A stretch of 40,780 bases of DNA, taken from NCBI GenBank assembly GCA_937928405.1, contig CALFWZ010000201.1, positions 1 through 40,780 of the forward strand. The letters run 5' to 3'. A program made the translations under genes and the position numbers. This stretch comes from an uncultured Saprospiraceae bacterium. GTDB lineage: Bacteria; Bacteroidota; Bacteroidia; Chitinophagales; Saprospiraceae. Below, in pieces: positions 17,145 to 24,758 of this stretch (its first letter is position 1; every line of letters begins with the position of its first letter). The notes under the pieces were generated by a model. It was not told the DNA's origin. It made no database searches and was given only the letters and a program-made list of their open reading frames with translations.

Positions 17145-18125
17145 TTATGACATAGAATTTTTAGTATTATTTGTTGTATTTTCTTCATCAAGCATTACCA
17201 AATAATCTACAAAAGCATCAGTGATTCTTAGGTTGCTTTTTTCTTCAATAAACTTCCATTGTCCCGAAGTATTTATCTCGAGAAATATGTACTCCTTCTC
17301 ATCTGTAAGTCTAAAATCCAAAGCCCCATATTTCAAGCCAAGTGTTGACATAAAATCCAATATTTGAGAAGAAATACGCTTAGGCAGTTGATGTTCTTGT
17401 ATAATAGAGTCTGTTAACTGAACTCTATAATCATACTCATAAGTAGTTTTCTGTGCTATTACCTCTGCGCAAAATATTTTATCTCCTATTACGGTAACTC
17501 TTAAATCTGATTTTGCTTTTATATATTCTTGAAAAATAACAGGGGCATACTTTAGGTCAATAATTTTTTCTAAATCTTTGTCTTGCAAAACTCGCGTTTC
17601 ACGCCATGAATTTTGTGTTGCAGAAAAAGCTTTATAAATTAATTCCCCATCAATTTTCTTTCTAAAACGAGATAGTTCTGTTACCGAATTGGTAATAAGT
17701 GTTTTCGGAATTTTAAAACCAATTTCTTTTGCTAATTTTAATTGGTAAACTTTTTTTGAAGCAACATCATCAAAAGAAGGATTATTAACCCATGCACATT
17801 CTAAAGAATTCCACAATCCTGATATGGCAAGATAACTTTCATTAAATGCAAATTGTATATCTTCATTATTCTGAATTTCTTTGTGAATAGTAATGCCATT
17901 GGGACGTCTCCACCAAGCAACTTTCGTTTCATTCAGCTCTATAAATTTATTTTTAATTTTCATTGAAAATCTATTGACGTCCAAATAAGAGCAACTTAAC
18001 TCACTATTAATCGGAAAATCTGCTAAGTCTAGCAAATGAAAATTTTGCTTTCTCTGTTTAAGCTTTTCCATAACTGAAACAGCATGGTCATCATCATTAT
18101 GAGAAATAATTAAAATCATATTCAT
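17145..18125 (-). CDS. MvdD-like ATP-grasp ligase (graspetide macrocyclase type)
   Basis: Counted from an upstream in-frame start at 18146, which would add seven residues, this ~330-residue ATP-grasp enzyme has the microviridin-ligase (MvdC/MvdD) organisation. A pre-ATP-grasp domain opens MNMILIISHNDDDHAVS and includes the typical AWWRRPNG segment. The central part SKKVYQLKLAKEIGFKIPKT leads into the ATP-grasp fold with lysine-bearing YKAFSA, a K-S-D-L-R-V stretch, and the Mg-binding DFR and LEINTSGQW (Glu290, Asn292). Family members use ATP to join Asp/Glu side chains to Thr/Ser hydroxyls (omega-ester) or Lys amines (omega-amide) of a precursor. The gene begins about 60 bp after the matrixin gene, whose repetitive Lys/Asp tail is the obvious candidate substrate. 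No separate short precursor or transporter gene is visible nearby. The M8 start is preferred because family members begin at MILIIS. Confidence 0.88.
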   Translation of the reverse strand: MNMILIISHNDDDHAVSVMEKLKQRKQNFHLLDLADFPINSELSCSYLDVNRFSMKIKNKFIELNETKVAWWRRPNGITIHKEIQNNEDIQFAFNESYLAISGLWNSLECAWVNNPSFDDVASKKVYQLKLAKEIGFKIPKTLITNSVTELSRFRKKIDGELIYKAFSATQNSWRETRVLQDKDLEKIIDLKYAPVIFQEYIKAKSDLRVTVIGDKIFCAEVIAQKTTYEYDYRVQLTDSIIQEHQLPKRISSQILDFMSTLGLKYGALDFRLTDEKEYIFLEINTSGQWKFIEEKSNLRITDAFVDYLVMLDEENTTNNTKNSMS

Positions 18126-18185
18126 TGGTTTAATCAATAAAATCAAATTGGCTGAATAACTATTTAACCAACCCTATACCTGATT

Positions 18186-19466
18186 TTATTTAAGGCTTTG
18201 GTATTTTTTGGTTAATTCATCATAATAGCATTTACAATCTTCATATTCTTGATTAAATGCAGCAAGACTTTTCTCCAATTCAGAAATCATTGCTTCTATA
18301 TGGATTATTTCATTTTCTAAAGCATCTTTTCGATATCTGTCAACTTGGTGGGGAGTTGATAGAATAAATGGCCTGTTTCTATCTCCTCGAAAATTAGTAT
18401 TAATTCCCAAACTAGGACGTGGGAAATTATCAAAACCTTTTGGATTGATTGGATCATCATGAAACTTAAATTTTGGATCATCTTTTATTTTTTTAAACCC
18501 ACCTCCAGGATCGTCTTGTATTTTCAGCTTAGGATCGTCTGTAAATTTTATTTTTGGATCATCTGTAAATTTTAACTTAGGATCATCTTTTATTTTCTTA
18601 AATCCACCAGGAGGATCATCTTGAAATTTCATTTTAACAGGGTCATCAAAAAATTTCATTTTTGGATCATCTACAAATTTCAACTTAGGAGGATATAAAT
18701 TATTGGCTCCATCAATATCATCTTGCGTTAGATCACGCTTTATAAAATTTGAACTTACAGTAGGATTCATAACTGCACCAGCGACATTTGAATGTGCTAA
18801 TCCGATTATATGACCTATTTCATGTAAAGCTATTGTTTCCACATCAAATCCTCCTGCTTGAGTTCCAATAACCCAAGTATGTTCTGTATCATCGAAATGT
18901 ATTGGTTTCGGAATTGTATTCGTTACCACTCCACATCCCAAGGGAAAATCAGCATGTGCCAGCACTCCTCCTATCATACTATGATCTGGATCATTATTAG
19001 GTCTCCATCCGATTAAGATATGTGGATTATCGTTTACGGTTACTTCTGCAAATGATAAATTCGTAGCATTTTGCCATGTTTGAAAAGCACTTCTTATCGC
19101 TTGGAAGCCATCAGGATTAGGTAAATCATTGGTATGAATATCAAAGGCATAAGTAAGATTATTTGTATTCCATGCACATACAGTATTAAAGGTAATACCG
19201 CTTTTCAGGTCTTTATGACCACATCTTGATTCGACCATTTTATCTTTAGTAGTCTTATCAAAATCACCTGTTTTGCTCAAACCGAAAAAGTCTTGGTATT
19301 TAATTAATGCAGTGATTGTATTAGGACATACTTCTCCCTTTTTACAAGAGTTCAAATTTAAATATCCATACCGCTCTAGATGTTCTTGGACAATATGAAA
19401 TTTTTCATTGGACTCTCCTTTTTTAGTTAGGTTAACTTTTTTGATTGGATTATGTTGTTTTTTCAT
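18186..19466 (-). CDS. matrixin-type zinc metalloprotease with cysteine switch and nine Lys/Asp-DDP repeats
   Basis: This 426-residue protein is built like a matrix metalloprotease. Residues about 22-80 are a PGBD-like prodomain (VQEHLERYGYL ... LIKYQDFFGLSKTGDFD). Next comes a cysteine-switch-like ESRCGHKD (Cys82), comparable to PRCGVPD of MMPs. The catalytic domain has the zinc motif HEIGHIIGLAH (215-225) and the Met-turn AVMNP (Met233). Residues 261-339 then hold nine repeats ending DDP: seven of the form K-x-K-[FI]-x-DDP and two FKKIKDDP. A coiled-coil tail (about 380-426) closes the protein. It has no signal peptide; it begins MKKQHNPIKKVNLTKKGE. The tail resembles a multi-core graspetide substrate, with the ATP-grasp ligase gene immediately downstream on the same strand. 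That the tail is modified is inference; the domain calls are firm. Confidence 0.9.
   Translation of the reverse strand: MKKQHNPIKKVNLTKKGESNEKFHIVQEHLERYGYLNLNSCKKGEVCPNTITALIKYQDFFGLSKTGDFDKTTKDKMVESRCGHKDLKSGITFNTVCAWNTNNLTYAFDIHTNDLPNPDGFQAIRSAFQTWQNATNLSFAEVTVNDNPHILIGWRPNNDPDHSMIGGVLAHADFPLGCGVVTNTIPKPIHFDDTEHTWVIGTQAGGFDVETIALHEIGHIIGLAHSNVAGAVMNPTVSSNFIKRDLTQDDIDGANNLYPPKLKFVDDPKMKFFDDPVKMKFQDDPPGGFKKIKDDPKLKFTDDPKIKFTDDPKLKIQDDPGGGFKKIKDDPKFKFHDDPINPKGFDNFPRPSLGINTNFRGDRNRPFILSTPHQVDRYRKDALENEIIHIEAMISELEKSLAAFNQEYEDCKCYYDELTKKYQSLK
18450..18686 (-). repeat. coding tandem repeats: nine K-x-K-F-x-D-D-P-like motifs
   Basis: In order, the motifs are KLKFVDDP, KMKFFDDP, KMKFQDDP, FKKIKDDP, KLKFTDDP, KIKFTDDP, KLKIQDDP, FKKIKDDP and KFKFHDDP. 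A larger unit, GGFKKIKDDPK plus one or more KxKFxDDP, recurs, showing growth by duplication. Every motif keeps at least two Lys and the Asp-Asp-Pro while the residue before DDP varies freely, as in core peptides of multi-core graspetides. Confidence 0.92.
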
Positions 19467-19731
19467 TTGTAAAAATTTATGGTGGTAAAATTGATCTTAA
19501 ATACAAAGCACGGTTTTTAAGAAGAAAACATGTTTAATAAAAGCATCGAATCAAAAAGAGATTCACCAAGTAAAATCATAGAAATCTAATACCTATTCAA
19601 ACCTCCTTACCTACATATTCATAACTCAAGCAAAAGGTTACCAAAAAAATTATTTATCTTGTGAAAAAATTAATTTAAACAAAAATTACAGCCTTTATTC
19701 CCCAAGAGTGATCGCCATAATAATAGAGACA

Positions 19732-20271
19732 ATGAATCATCAGGAGTTATTTACTCAATTTTGCAGTGGTACTAATAAATCAGTTGAGCAAGTTTATAAA
19801 TCAAGTTTTTCTACGGTCGAAAAACTGATTTTAAAAAACAGTGGAACTAAAAAAGATGCAGAAGATATATTTCAAGAGGCGTTAATTGCTCTTTTAGGAT
19901 ATTGTAAAAAAGATTTTACCTTAACAATTCCGCTACCTGGGTTCGTTTATTCAATTTCTAGAAATCTTTGGTTAAGAAACCTTAAGAAAAATAAGCCATC
20001 AGGGATAACTTTTATTGATATTGAGGAATATACTGTTATAGAGTCTCCATTTAATGAAAAAGACGATTCAAGGAAGTTTATCAAAATATTTAAACACATC
20101 AATCGACTCCCTGAGAAAGGACGACAAATAATTAAAGACTTTTATATTGAGGGTAAATCGCTGGATCAAATCGCTGAGGAATTGGGTTACGCAAATAAAG
20201 AATCCTTAAAAGTTCAAAAATCTAAACATCTTAGTACTCTAAGAAAATTTTTGAAATCTGATGAAAAATAG
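19732..20271 (+). CDS. ECF-type sigma-70 factor
   Basis: The ATG at 19732 gives 179 residues; a GTG eight codons upstream is possible but less likely. Region 2 is visible as KDAEDIFQEALIALLGY followed by FVYSISRNLWLRN. Region 4 is LPEKGRQIIKDFYIEGKSLDQIAEELGY with a helix-turn-helix, followed by KESLKVQKSKHLSTLRKFLK. Its partner, a one-helix membrane protein, begins 26 bp downstream, the standard sigma/anti-sigma layout. The gene is divergent from the matrixin gene across about 265 bp, so it could direct transcription of the operons on either side. Its target promoters are not known. Confidence 0.9.
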   Translation: MNHQELFTQFCSGTNKSVEQVYKSSFSTVEKLILKNSGTKKDAEDIFQEALIALLGYCKKDFTLTIPLPGFVYSISRNLWLRNLKKNKPSGITFIDIEEYTVIESPFNEKDDSRKFIKIFKHINRLPEKGRQIIKDFYIEGKSLDQIAEELGYANKESLKVQKSKHLSTLRKFLKSDEK

Positions 20272-20296
20272 ATCTCTCAAAACCAAGAAATAAAAA

Positions 20297-21145
20297 ATGA
20301 TGGAGCAGTTTACCGACGATACATATATTTTAATTGAAGATTATCTAAATAACACTCTTTCTTCTGATGAGACTGCTAAAGTCGAACAAAGGATAAAGGA
20401 AGATACCTCATTCAGAGAAGAAGTAGACTGGATGAGGGATTTCATGGAAACAATGAAAGATAAGAAAAAGGCAGAAGTCCTCGAGGCATTTAATAAAGTG
20501 CATACGCAAGCTACGATTCAAAAAGAGACAGAAACAAAAAGATTAAAACAGTTTATTGGTGCATTAATTTTGTTAACGCTAATTTTTTCTATTCTATATT
20601 ATATGGGATTAATCGGTTCGTCAAGATCAAATATCAATTCAACACCTACCCCTTCCGAAGCTAATAAAGTCCTTCCGACTTCTCCTGTAGCAATAAATCC
20701 TCCAGCAGTCTTACCCTCTACTTGGCAAGATTTCATAGTCTTTAAAAAGGGAATGCAACTACTTGGTGGCGCTGGAGACAAAGCACTAGAACAAGGGCTT
20801 ATCTTATATGACGATAATAAAATGGAGGAAGCACTACCCTATTTAGAAACCTACTTAGCCGGCTTGTCTCCTGATGATGACGATTATAAAATTAGAATAG
20901 AGGCAGGAAAAATACACTTGATTTATAGCAAAAATTATACTAAAGCTAAAGAATTATTCAATTTGGTTATTGAAAGTGATGCTACTTCTAAATATAAATT
21001 AGCTGCAAAATTCTACCTCGCCATCAGTCAGTTAGCGTCTGGAAACAAAGAGCTTGCAAAGAAAATTTCTCAAGAACTTATCCTTCAAAATAAAGAACCT
21101 TGGAAATCAAAATCCAGTCAATTATTAGAATTCATTAACCGTTGA
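20297..21145 (+). CDS. membrane anti-sigma-like protein with TPR periplasmic domain
   Basis: The 282-residue product has an acidic cytoplasmic N-terminus with the pattern common to Bacteroidota anti-sigma proteins (LIEDYLNNTLSSDETAKVEQ, residues 12-31). One membrane helix lies at about 86-107 (FIGALILLTLIFSILYYMGL). A Pro-rich linker and a TPR-like domain (about 150-282: LYDDNKMEEALPYLETYL, AGKIHLIYSKNYTKAKELF) follow. It probably holds the upstream sigma factor at the membrane and senses an envelope signal through the TPR domain. Its 3' end overlaps the convergent CHAT gene by 21 bp. Confidence 0.82.
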   Translation: MMEQFTDDTYILIEDYLNNTLSSDETAKVEQRIKEDTSFREEVDWMRDFMETMKDKKKAEVLEAFNKVHTQATIQKETETKRLKQFIGALILLTLIFSILYYMGLIGSSRSNINSTPTPSEANKVLPTSPVAINPPAVLPSTWQDFIVFKKGMQLLGGAGDKALEQGLILYDDNKMEEALPYLETYLAGLSPDDDDYKIRIEAGKIHLIYSKNYTKAKELFNLVIESDATSKYKLAAKFYLAISQLASGNKELAKKISQELILQNKEPWKSKSSQLLEFINR

Positions 21146-23926
21146 TATTCCGCCCATAATCACAAAACCTGCCCAGTAAAAAGGCTCTTCTTCTTTTTGA
21201 GAGGAATTGATTGCTTCAATCTGAACTTCTTGCAAAGCCTCAGGAAGTGGCATTTTTTCATCACCAAGGTGATGCTTTACTAAACTAGTTAAAATGGATG
21301 ATGTTGATCCTCCGTTTACATTCCAAAGCGTCATTATTATATTTGGCACATTCTGATAAGCAAACCCACGAGCAAGGCTGTGAACACCTTCTCCCCTTAT
21401 ATGCTGTCCCAATCCCGTTTCACAGGCCCCAAGCAATACTAAATTGGTTGAAATAGGAGTTGCATATATTTCACTTAAATATAGCGTATCATCTGAAAGC
21501 TGAATATAAGGTTGATCAATAGCACCTGAAGCGTGTGTGAAGAAAAATACATTTTGAAAACCCTCACTCAACAAATTCTGTAACGCTTTTTTTGAAATTG
21601 CTCTTTCAATTTGAATATCATCATTAAAAATTATTTCTAACAGATTTAGGTCACTCGGAAGTTTGCTATTATTTGGAAATTCTTTTGGAGCAATCACTAA
21701 TAAGGGTTTTGATTTTTCTTTCTTTTTTTTCTTATTTAAATATTGTTGATATAAAACAGAAGCAGAAAAATTATTTTTTATAACATGTTCTTCTACTAAA
21801 TATGTTAATTCTGATAATTCACTTTTATAATCATTGTTAATTGGCAAAGCTGCAAAAGGTAGAAAATTCAATGGCCCATCTGGAACGATTATTAATTTTT
21901 CTGTTTTTATTGCTAAGTTTTTAAGTAGCTTTTCGTAAAGTTTATATCCAATCTCATTGAACTGTTTGACTTCTTTTGTATCATCTAAGTTTGTCTGAAT
22001 ACCAGCAAAACTAATAAACTGCTCTAAATGCTCCTTAAATTCATTTGTTAATCGAAAAGAATTCAGACTTGTTTCTGATTTCGATATGGAGAAAACATAT
22101 ACTAATTCTTCACCAAAAAAATATTCTACAAAGGTTTCATCTACTTCTAATATCCTTTTCACCTCTGCTATCTTTACTGGCGAAACATCATACTTAAGTT
22201 CATAATATTCGGGGAATTTTTGTTTTATACTTTCAATTAATTTTTCTCGTTTTGCTCTGAAATCAAATAAGTTGTCGTATTGAATTTTTGTCTTTGGTTT
22301 TGATTCCTTAATTTTCGTTATCTTTTGCTCTTCTCTTGCTATTTTAAAATTAATCTGGTCTACTTCAGCTAATATTTTTTTTGGTAATCCAAAGGATTTT
22401 TTCGCCTTCGTGTCTTTAAGCTTTTCTAATAAAGAAAGTGACTTACTAGTTTCCATGATTGAAAAAACAATCTCTAAATATTTTTCATCCTGCGTTTTTT
22501 CAATCAAAAAAAATGCAATTTTTAATGCACTTTCAAAAACCGAAAAAGATTGTTCCGAAAGATATTCCTTAACTTCATCATCTTGATAACCTGCTCGAAG
22601 AATTTTAATTAACTCAATTGTAAGCATAAATGATTCGAGCGCCTCTTTCATAAATTCTGATTTCGAATCTAAATTTTGTTGGGCATAGCTTTCCAATATA
22701 TTTGATTTAAGAATTAACGACTTCAATAAATCTAATTTGGTATTAGATGCTTTCAAAGCAGTACTCCCTACTATTTTTTTTTCATTAACCTTAAAACCTA
22801 AATGTTGAATGCCCGAATTTATTGAATCAATGGCAGCTTCAAAACGACCTTGAGCTGCTAAAGACCTAGCTAGCGACTCTAATATTCGTCCTCTCCAATA
22901 AAAATTTCCAGTTTTCACTTTAGCGGAACATTCAAGTGCTAAATTCCCATGCTCCACAGATTTCTCCAAGCTATTTAAAGCGTAATAAATCTTTGAAAAT
23001 TGATAATCAATTAAGAATATACTTCTATCGGTAATTTCGCTATTATGATCTACCCCTTTCAATAACATCAAGGCTTCTTCGTTTCTCGATTGCTCTAATA
23101 ATAAATCCGTTAAATTGAGATAGGTTTCGTAATAATGATTTGGTCGTTTATCTTCTTTAATTTGAGCATAGGATGCCAACGCTTTTTTGTATTCTTCTTC
23201 GGCCTGCACTTTATTTTTCAACATTTCATTTACACGACCTTTGAGATTATAAAGAATTCCTAAGTATAGATTATCTTCTCGAAGAACATTGAGTTCCGCT
23301 TTTCTCAACCAATCTAACGCCTTCACATAGTTACCTATTTCAACATTCACCCAGGCAATTGAAACAGGAATTACATATTGGAATTTTTTTAAAATTGCAT
23401 CATCATGATGAGATGGCAAACTTTCCCATACCTGTTTATAGCAATCAATAGCTTCTTCTAAATCTCCTTGTGAATCAGTAATTCGACATCGCTCAAATTT
23501 GATGGCAATGGTAGTTCTTAAAATTAAAGAATCACTTAGATAATTTTTATATTCATCATAGGCTTTTTCTCCTCTATTTAAAAAGTAGGACCATTTTTTA
23601 TATTCTGAATTTTTCATAGAAGCCATGGCATTGGCTGCTACGATAAAATCTGCGAATTGATAGGGATATTTTCTTGCTAGAGAATCTAAGATTTGACATT
23701 GGGATACTTGGTCTTTCGTACTTCCCCTTTCTTTTTTGATGCCCTCCCACGTATGATGTATCGTCTCTTCTAATTCTTGGGAGGGATAAGCAATTTTTTG
23801 ATTTTCAGAAGTACAGCCAATAAAAGTGGAAAGGGCAGCAAAAAAGAGGATTTCTACTACCAAGGAAAGGATATTTGATAAATTCAGCTTAAAATCTGAA
23901 CGAAAAAATAGCATAAAGCATCTCAT
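21125..23926 (-). CDS. CHAT-domain cysteine protease with TPRs, lipoprotein
   Basis: The 933-residue product starts with a long N-region and hydrophobic stretch ending FIGC (lipobox), so it is probably membrane-anchored on the outside of the inner membrane. Residues about 40-480 are TPR-like repeats (for example LGILYNLKGRVNEMLKNKVQAE). A coiled-coil segment lies at about 500-600. The CHAT caspase-like domain follows, with catalytic His798 (VFFFTHASG) and Cys835 (LLGACETGLG), and ends YWAGFVIMGG. CHAT proteases cleave specific partners; in other bacteria these include gasdermins and the type III-E CRISPR partner. No such partner is recognisable here. Its 3' end overlaps the anti-sigma gene by 21 bp, so the opposing transcripts may interfere. 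Confidence 0.9.
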   Translation of the reverse strand: MRCFMLFFRSDFKLNLSNILSLVVEILFFAALSTFIGCTSENQKIAYPSQELEETIHHTWEGIKKERGSTKDQVSQCQILDSLARKYPYQFADFIVAANAMASMKNSEYKKWSYFLNRGEKAYDEYKNYLSDSLILRTTIAIKFERCRITDSQGDLEEAIDCYKQVWESLPSHHDDAILKKFQYVIPVSIAWVNVEIGNYVKALDWLRKAELNVLREDNLYLGILYNLKGRVNEMLKNKVQAEEEYKKALASYAQIKEDKRPNHYYETYLNLTDLLLEQSRNEEALMLLKGVDHNSEITDRSIFLIDYQFSKIYYALNSLEKSVEHGNLALECSAKVKTGNFYWRGRILESLARSLAAQGRFEAAIDSINSGIQHLGFKVNEKKIVGSTALKASNTKLDLLKSLILKSNILESYAQQNLDSKSEFMKEALESFMLTIELIKILRAGYQDDEVKEYLSEQSFSVFESALKIAFFLIEKTQDEKYLEIVFSIMETSKSLSLLEKLKDTKAKKSFGLPKKILAEVDQINFKIAREEQKITKIKESKPKTKIQYDNLFDFRAKREKLIESIKQKFPEYYELKYDVSPVKIAEVKRILEVDETFVEYFFGEELVYVFSISKSETSLNSFRLTNEFKEHLEQFISFAGIQTNLDDTKEVKQFNEIGYKLYEKLLKNLAIKTEKLIIVPDGPLNFLPFAALPINNDYKSELSELTYLVEEHVIKNNFSASVLYQQYLNKKKKKEKSKPLLVIAPKEFPNNSKLPSDLNLLEIIFNDDIQIERAISKKALQNLLSEGFQNVFFFTHASGAIDQPYIQLSDDTLYLSEIYATPISTNLVLLGACETGLGQHIRGEGVHSLARGFAYQNVPNIIMTLWNVNGGSTSSILTSLVKHHLGDEKMPLPEALQEVQIEAINSSQKEEEPFYWAGFVIMGGISTVNEF

Positions 23927-24019
23927 ATTTTTGCATGCGGCAAAAAGAGTTACTTAATCCTCTATTTTAACCACATACAAAAATACAAAATCCAAACACT
24001 ATTTTAGTATAAAAAATAA

Positions 24020-24712
24020 TTAGTCTTTTATTTCAAAAATAATGGAGTCGTTCCGAACTTCATACTCTTCTGAGATGAGATCAGATTTAGCCTTATTAAC
24101 AGGCCATACCATCTGCCTAACTCGTAAAATAAATAGCTGTCTTGAAATGTCCATCGGTTCAGCCTTCCATCTTAAAATTTTTGCTTGAAGAAGTTCATCG
24201 GGATTATCTCCAGAATCACCTGTCAAAGTTATTGGCAAATAAGCATAGTCATCTTCATTAGCGTTAATAGACAATCCATCAAGATTAACAGAATTATCAG
24301 AATTAAGAGGATTAGGCTCGTTTCCAAGATCGTCAGGTTGTATATAAATTCCAGTAGCAGTTTTTTTTGCTAGTACCTCAGTCCCATCCCAAGAGATAAA
24401 TTCTACATTGGCAGAAACCTGAAATCCTTTTTTAAGGGGTATAAAAAATTTAAAACCTAAAACATCATCATCTTCTAGAAGTACTGTTTCAATTTTCTTT
24501 TCATAGGACACATTTTCTCGGACAGGTACCGTCCCTACCTTAACTGGATTTCCTTTATCATCAACTACTGCTAATTCTCGAACAGAATAATCAGCTCCAT
24601 AACTCGAAATGGTGCCATCATAACCTGCTTTAACATCACTATAATGTTTTATAGCATTTAAAAAGCCTCGTTCATTTGATCCAAAAAGGTTGAAAATTTC
24701 AGTATTTGCCAT
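24020..24712 (-). CDS. unknown protein between CHAT protease and DyP peroxidase
   Basis: The 230-residue product begins MANTEIFNLFGSNERGFLNA and has no signal peptide or membrane helix. It is acidic, with alternating hydrophobic segments suggesting beta structure (VLGFKFFIPLKKGFQVSANV, QLFILRVRQMVWPV), and an Asn/Asp-rich central loop (NEPNPLNSDNSVNLDG). It lies 46 bp after the DyP gene and 93 bp before the CHAT gene on the same strand, so co-transcription is likely. I recognise no family. A role as partner or target of either enzyme is conceivable, but rests on position only. Confidence 0.65.
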   Translation of the reverse strand: MANTEIFNLFGSNERGFLNAIKHYSDVKAGYDGTISSYGADYSVRELAVVDDKGNPVKVGTVPVRENVSYEKKIETVLLEDDDVLGFKFFIPLKKGFQVSANVEFISWDGTEVLAKKTATGIYIQPDDLGNEPNPLNSDNSVNLDGLSINANEDDYAYLPITLTGDSGDNPDELLQAKILRWKAEPMDISRQLFILRVRQMVWPVNKAKSDLISEEYEVRNDSIIFEIKD

Positions 24713-24758
24713 TTTTATAAAATTTTAATGGGTGATAAATTTTTTATTCAATAAATAT

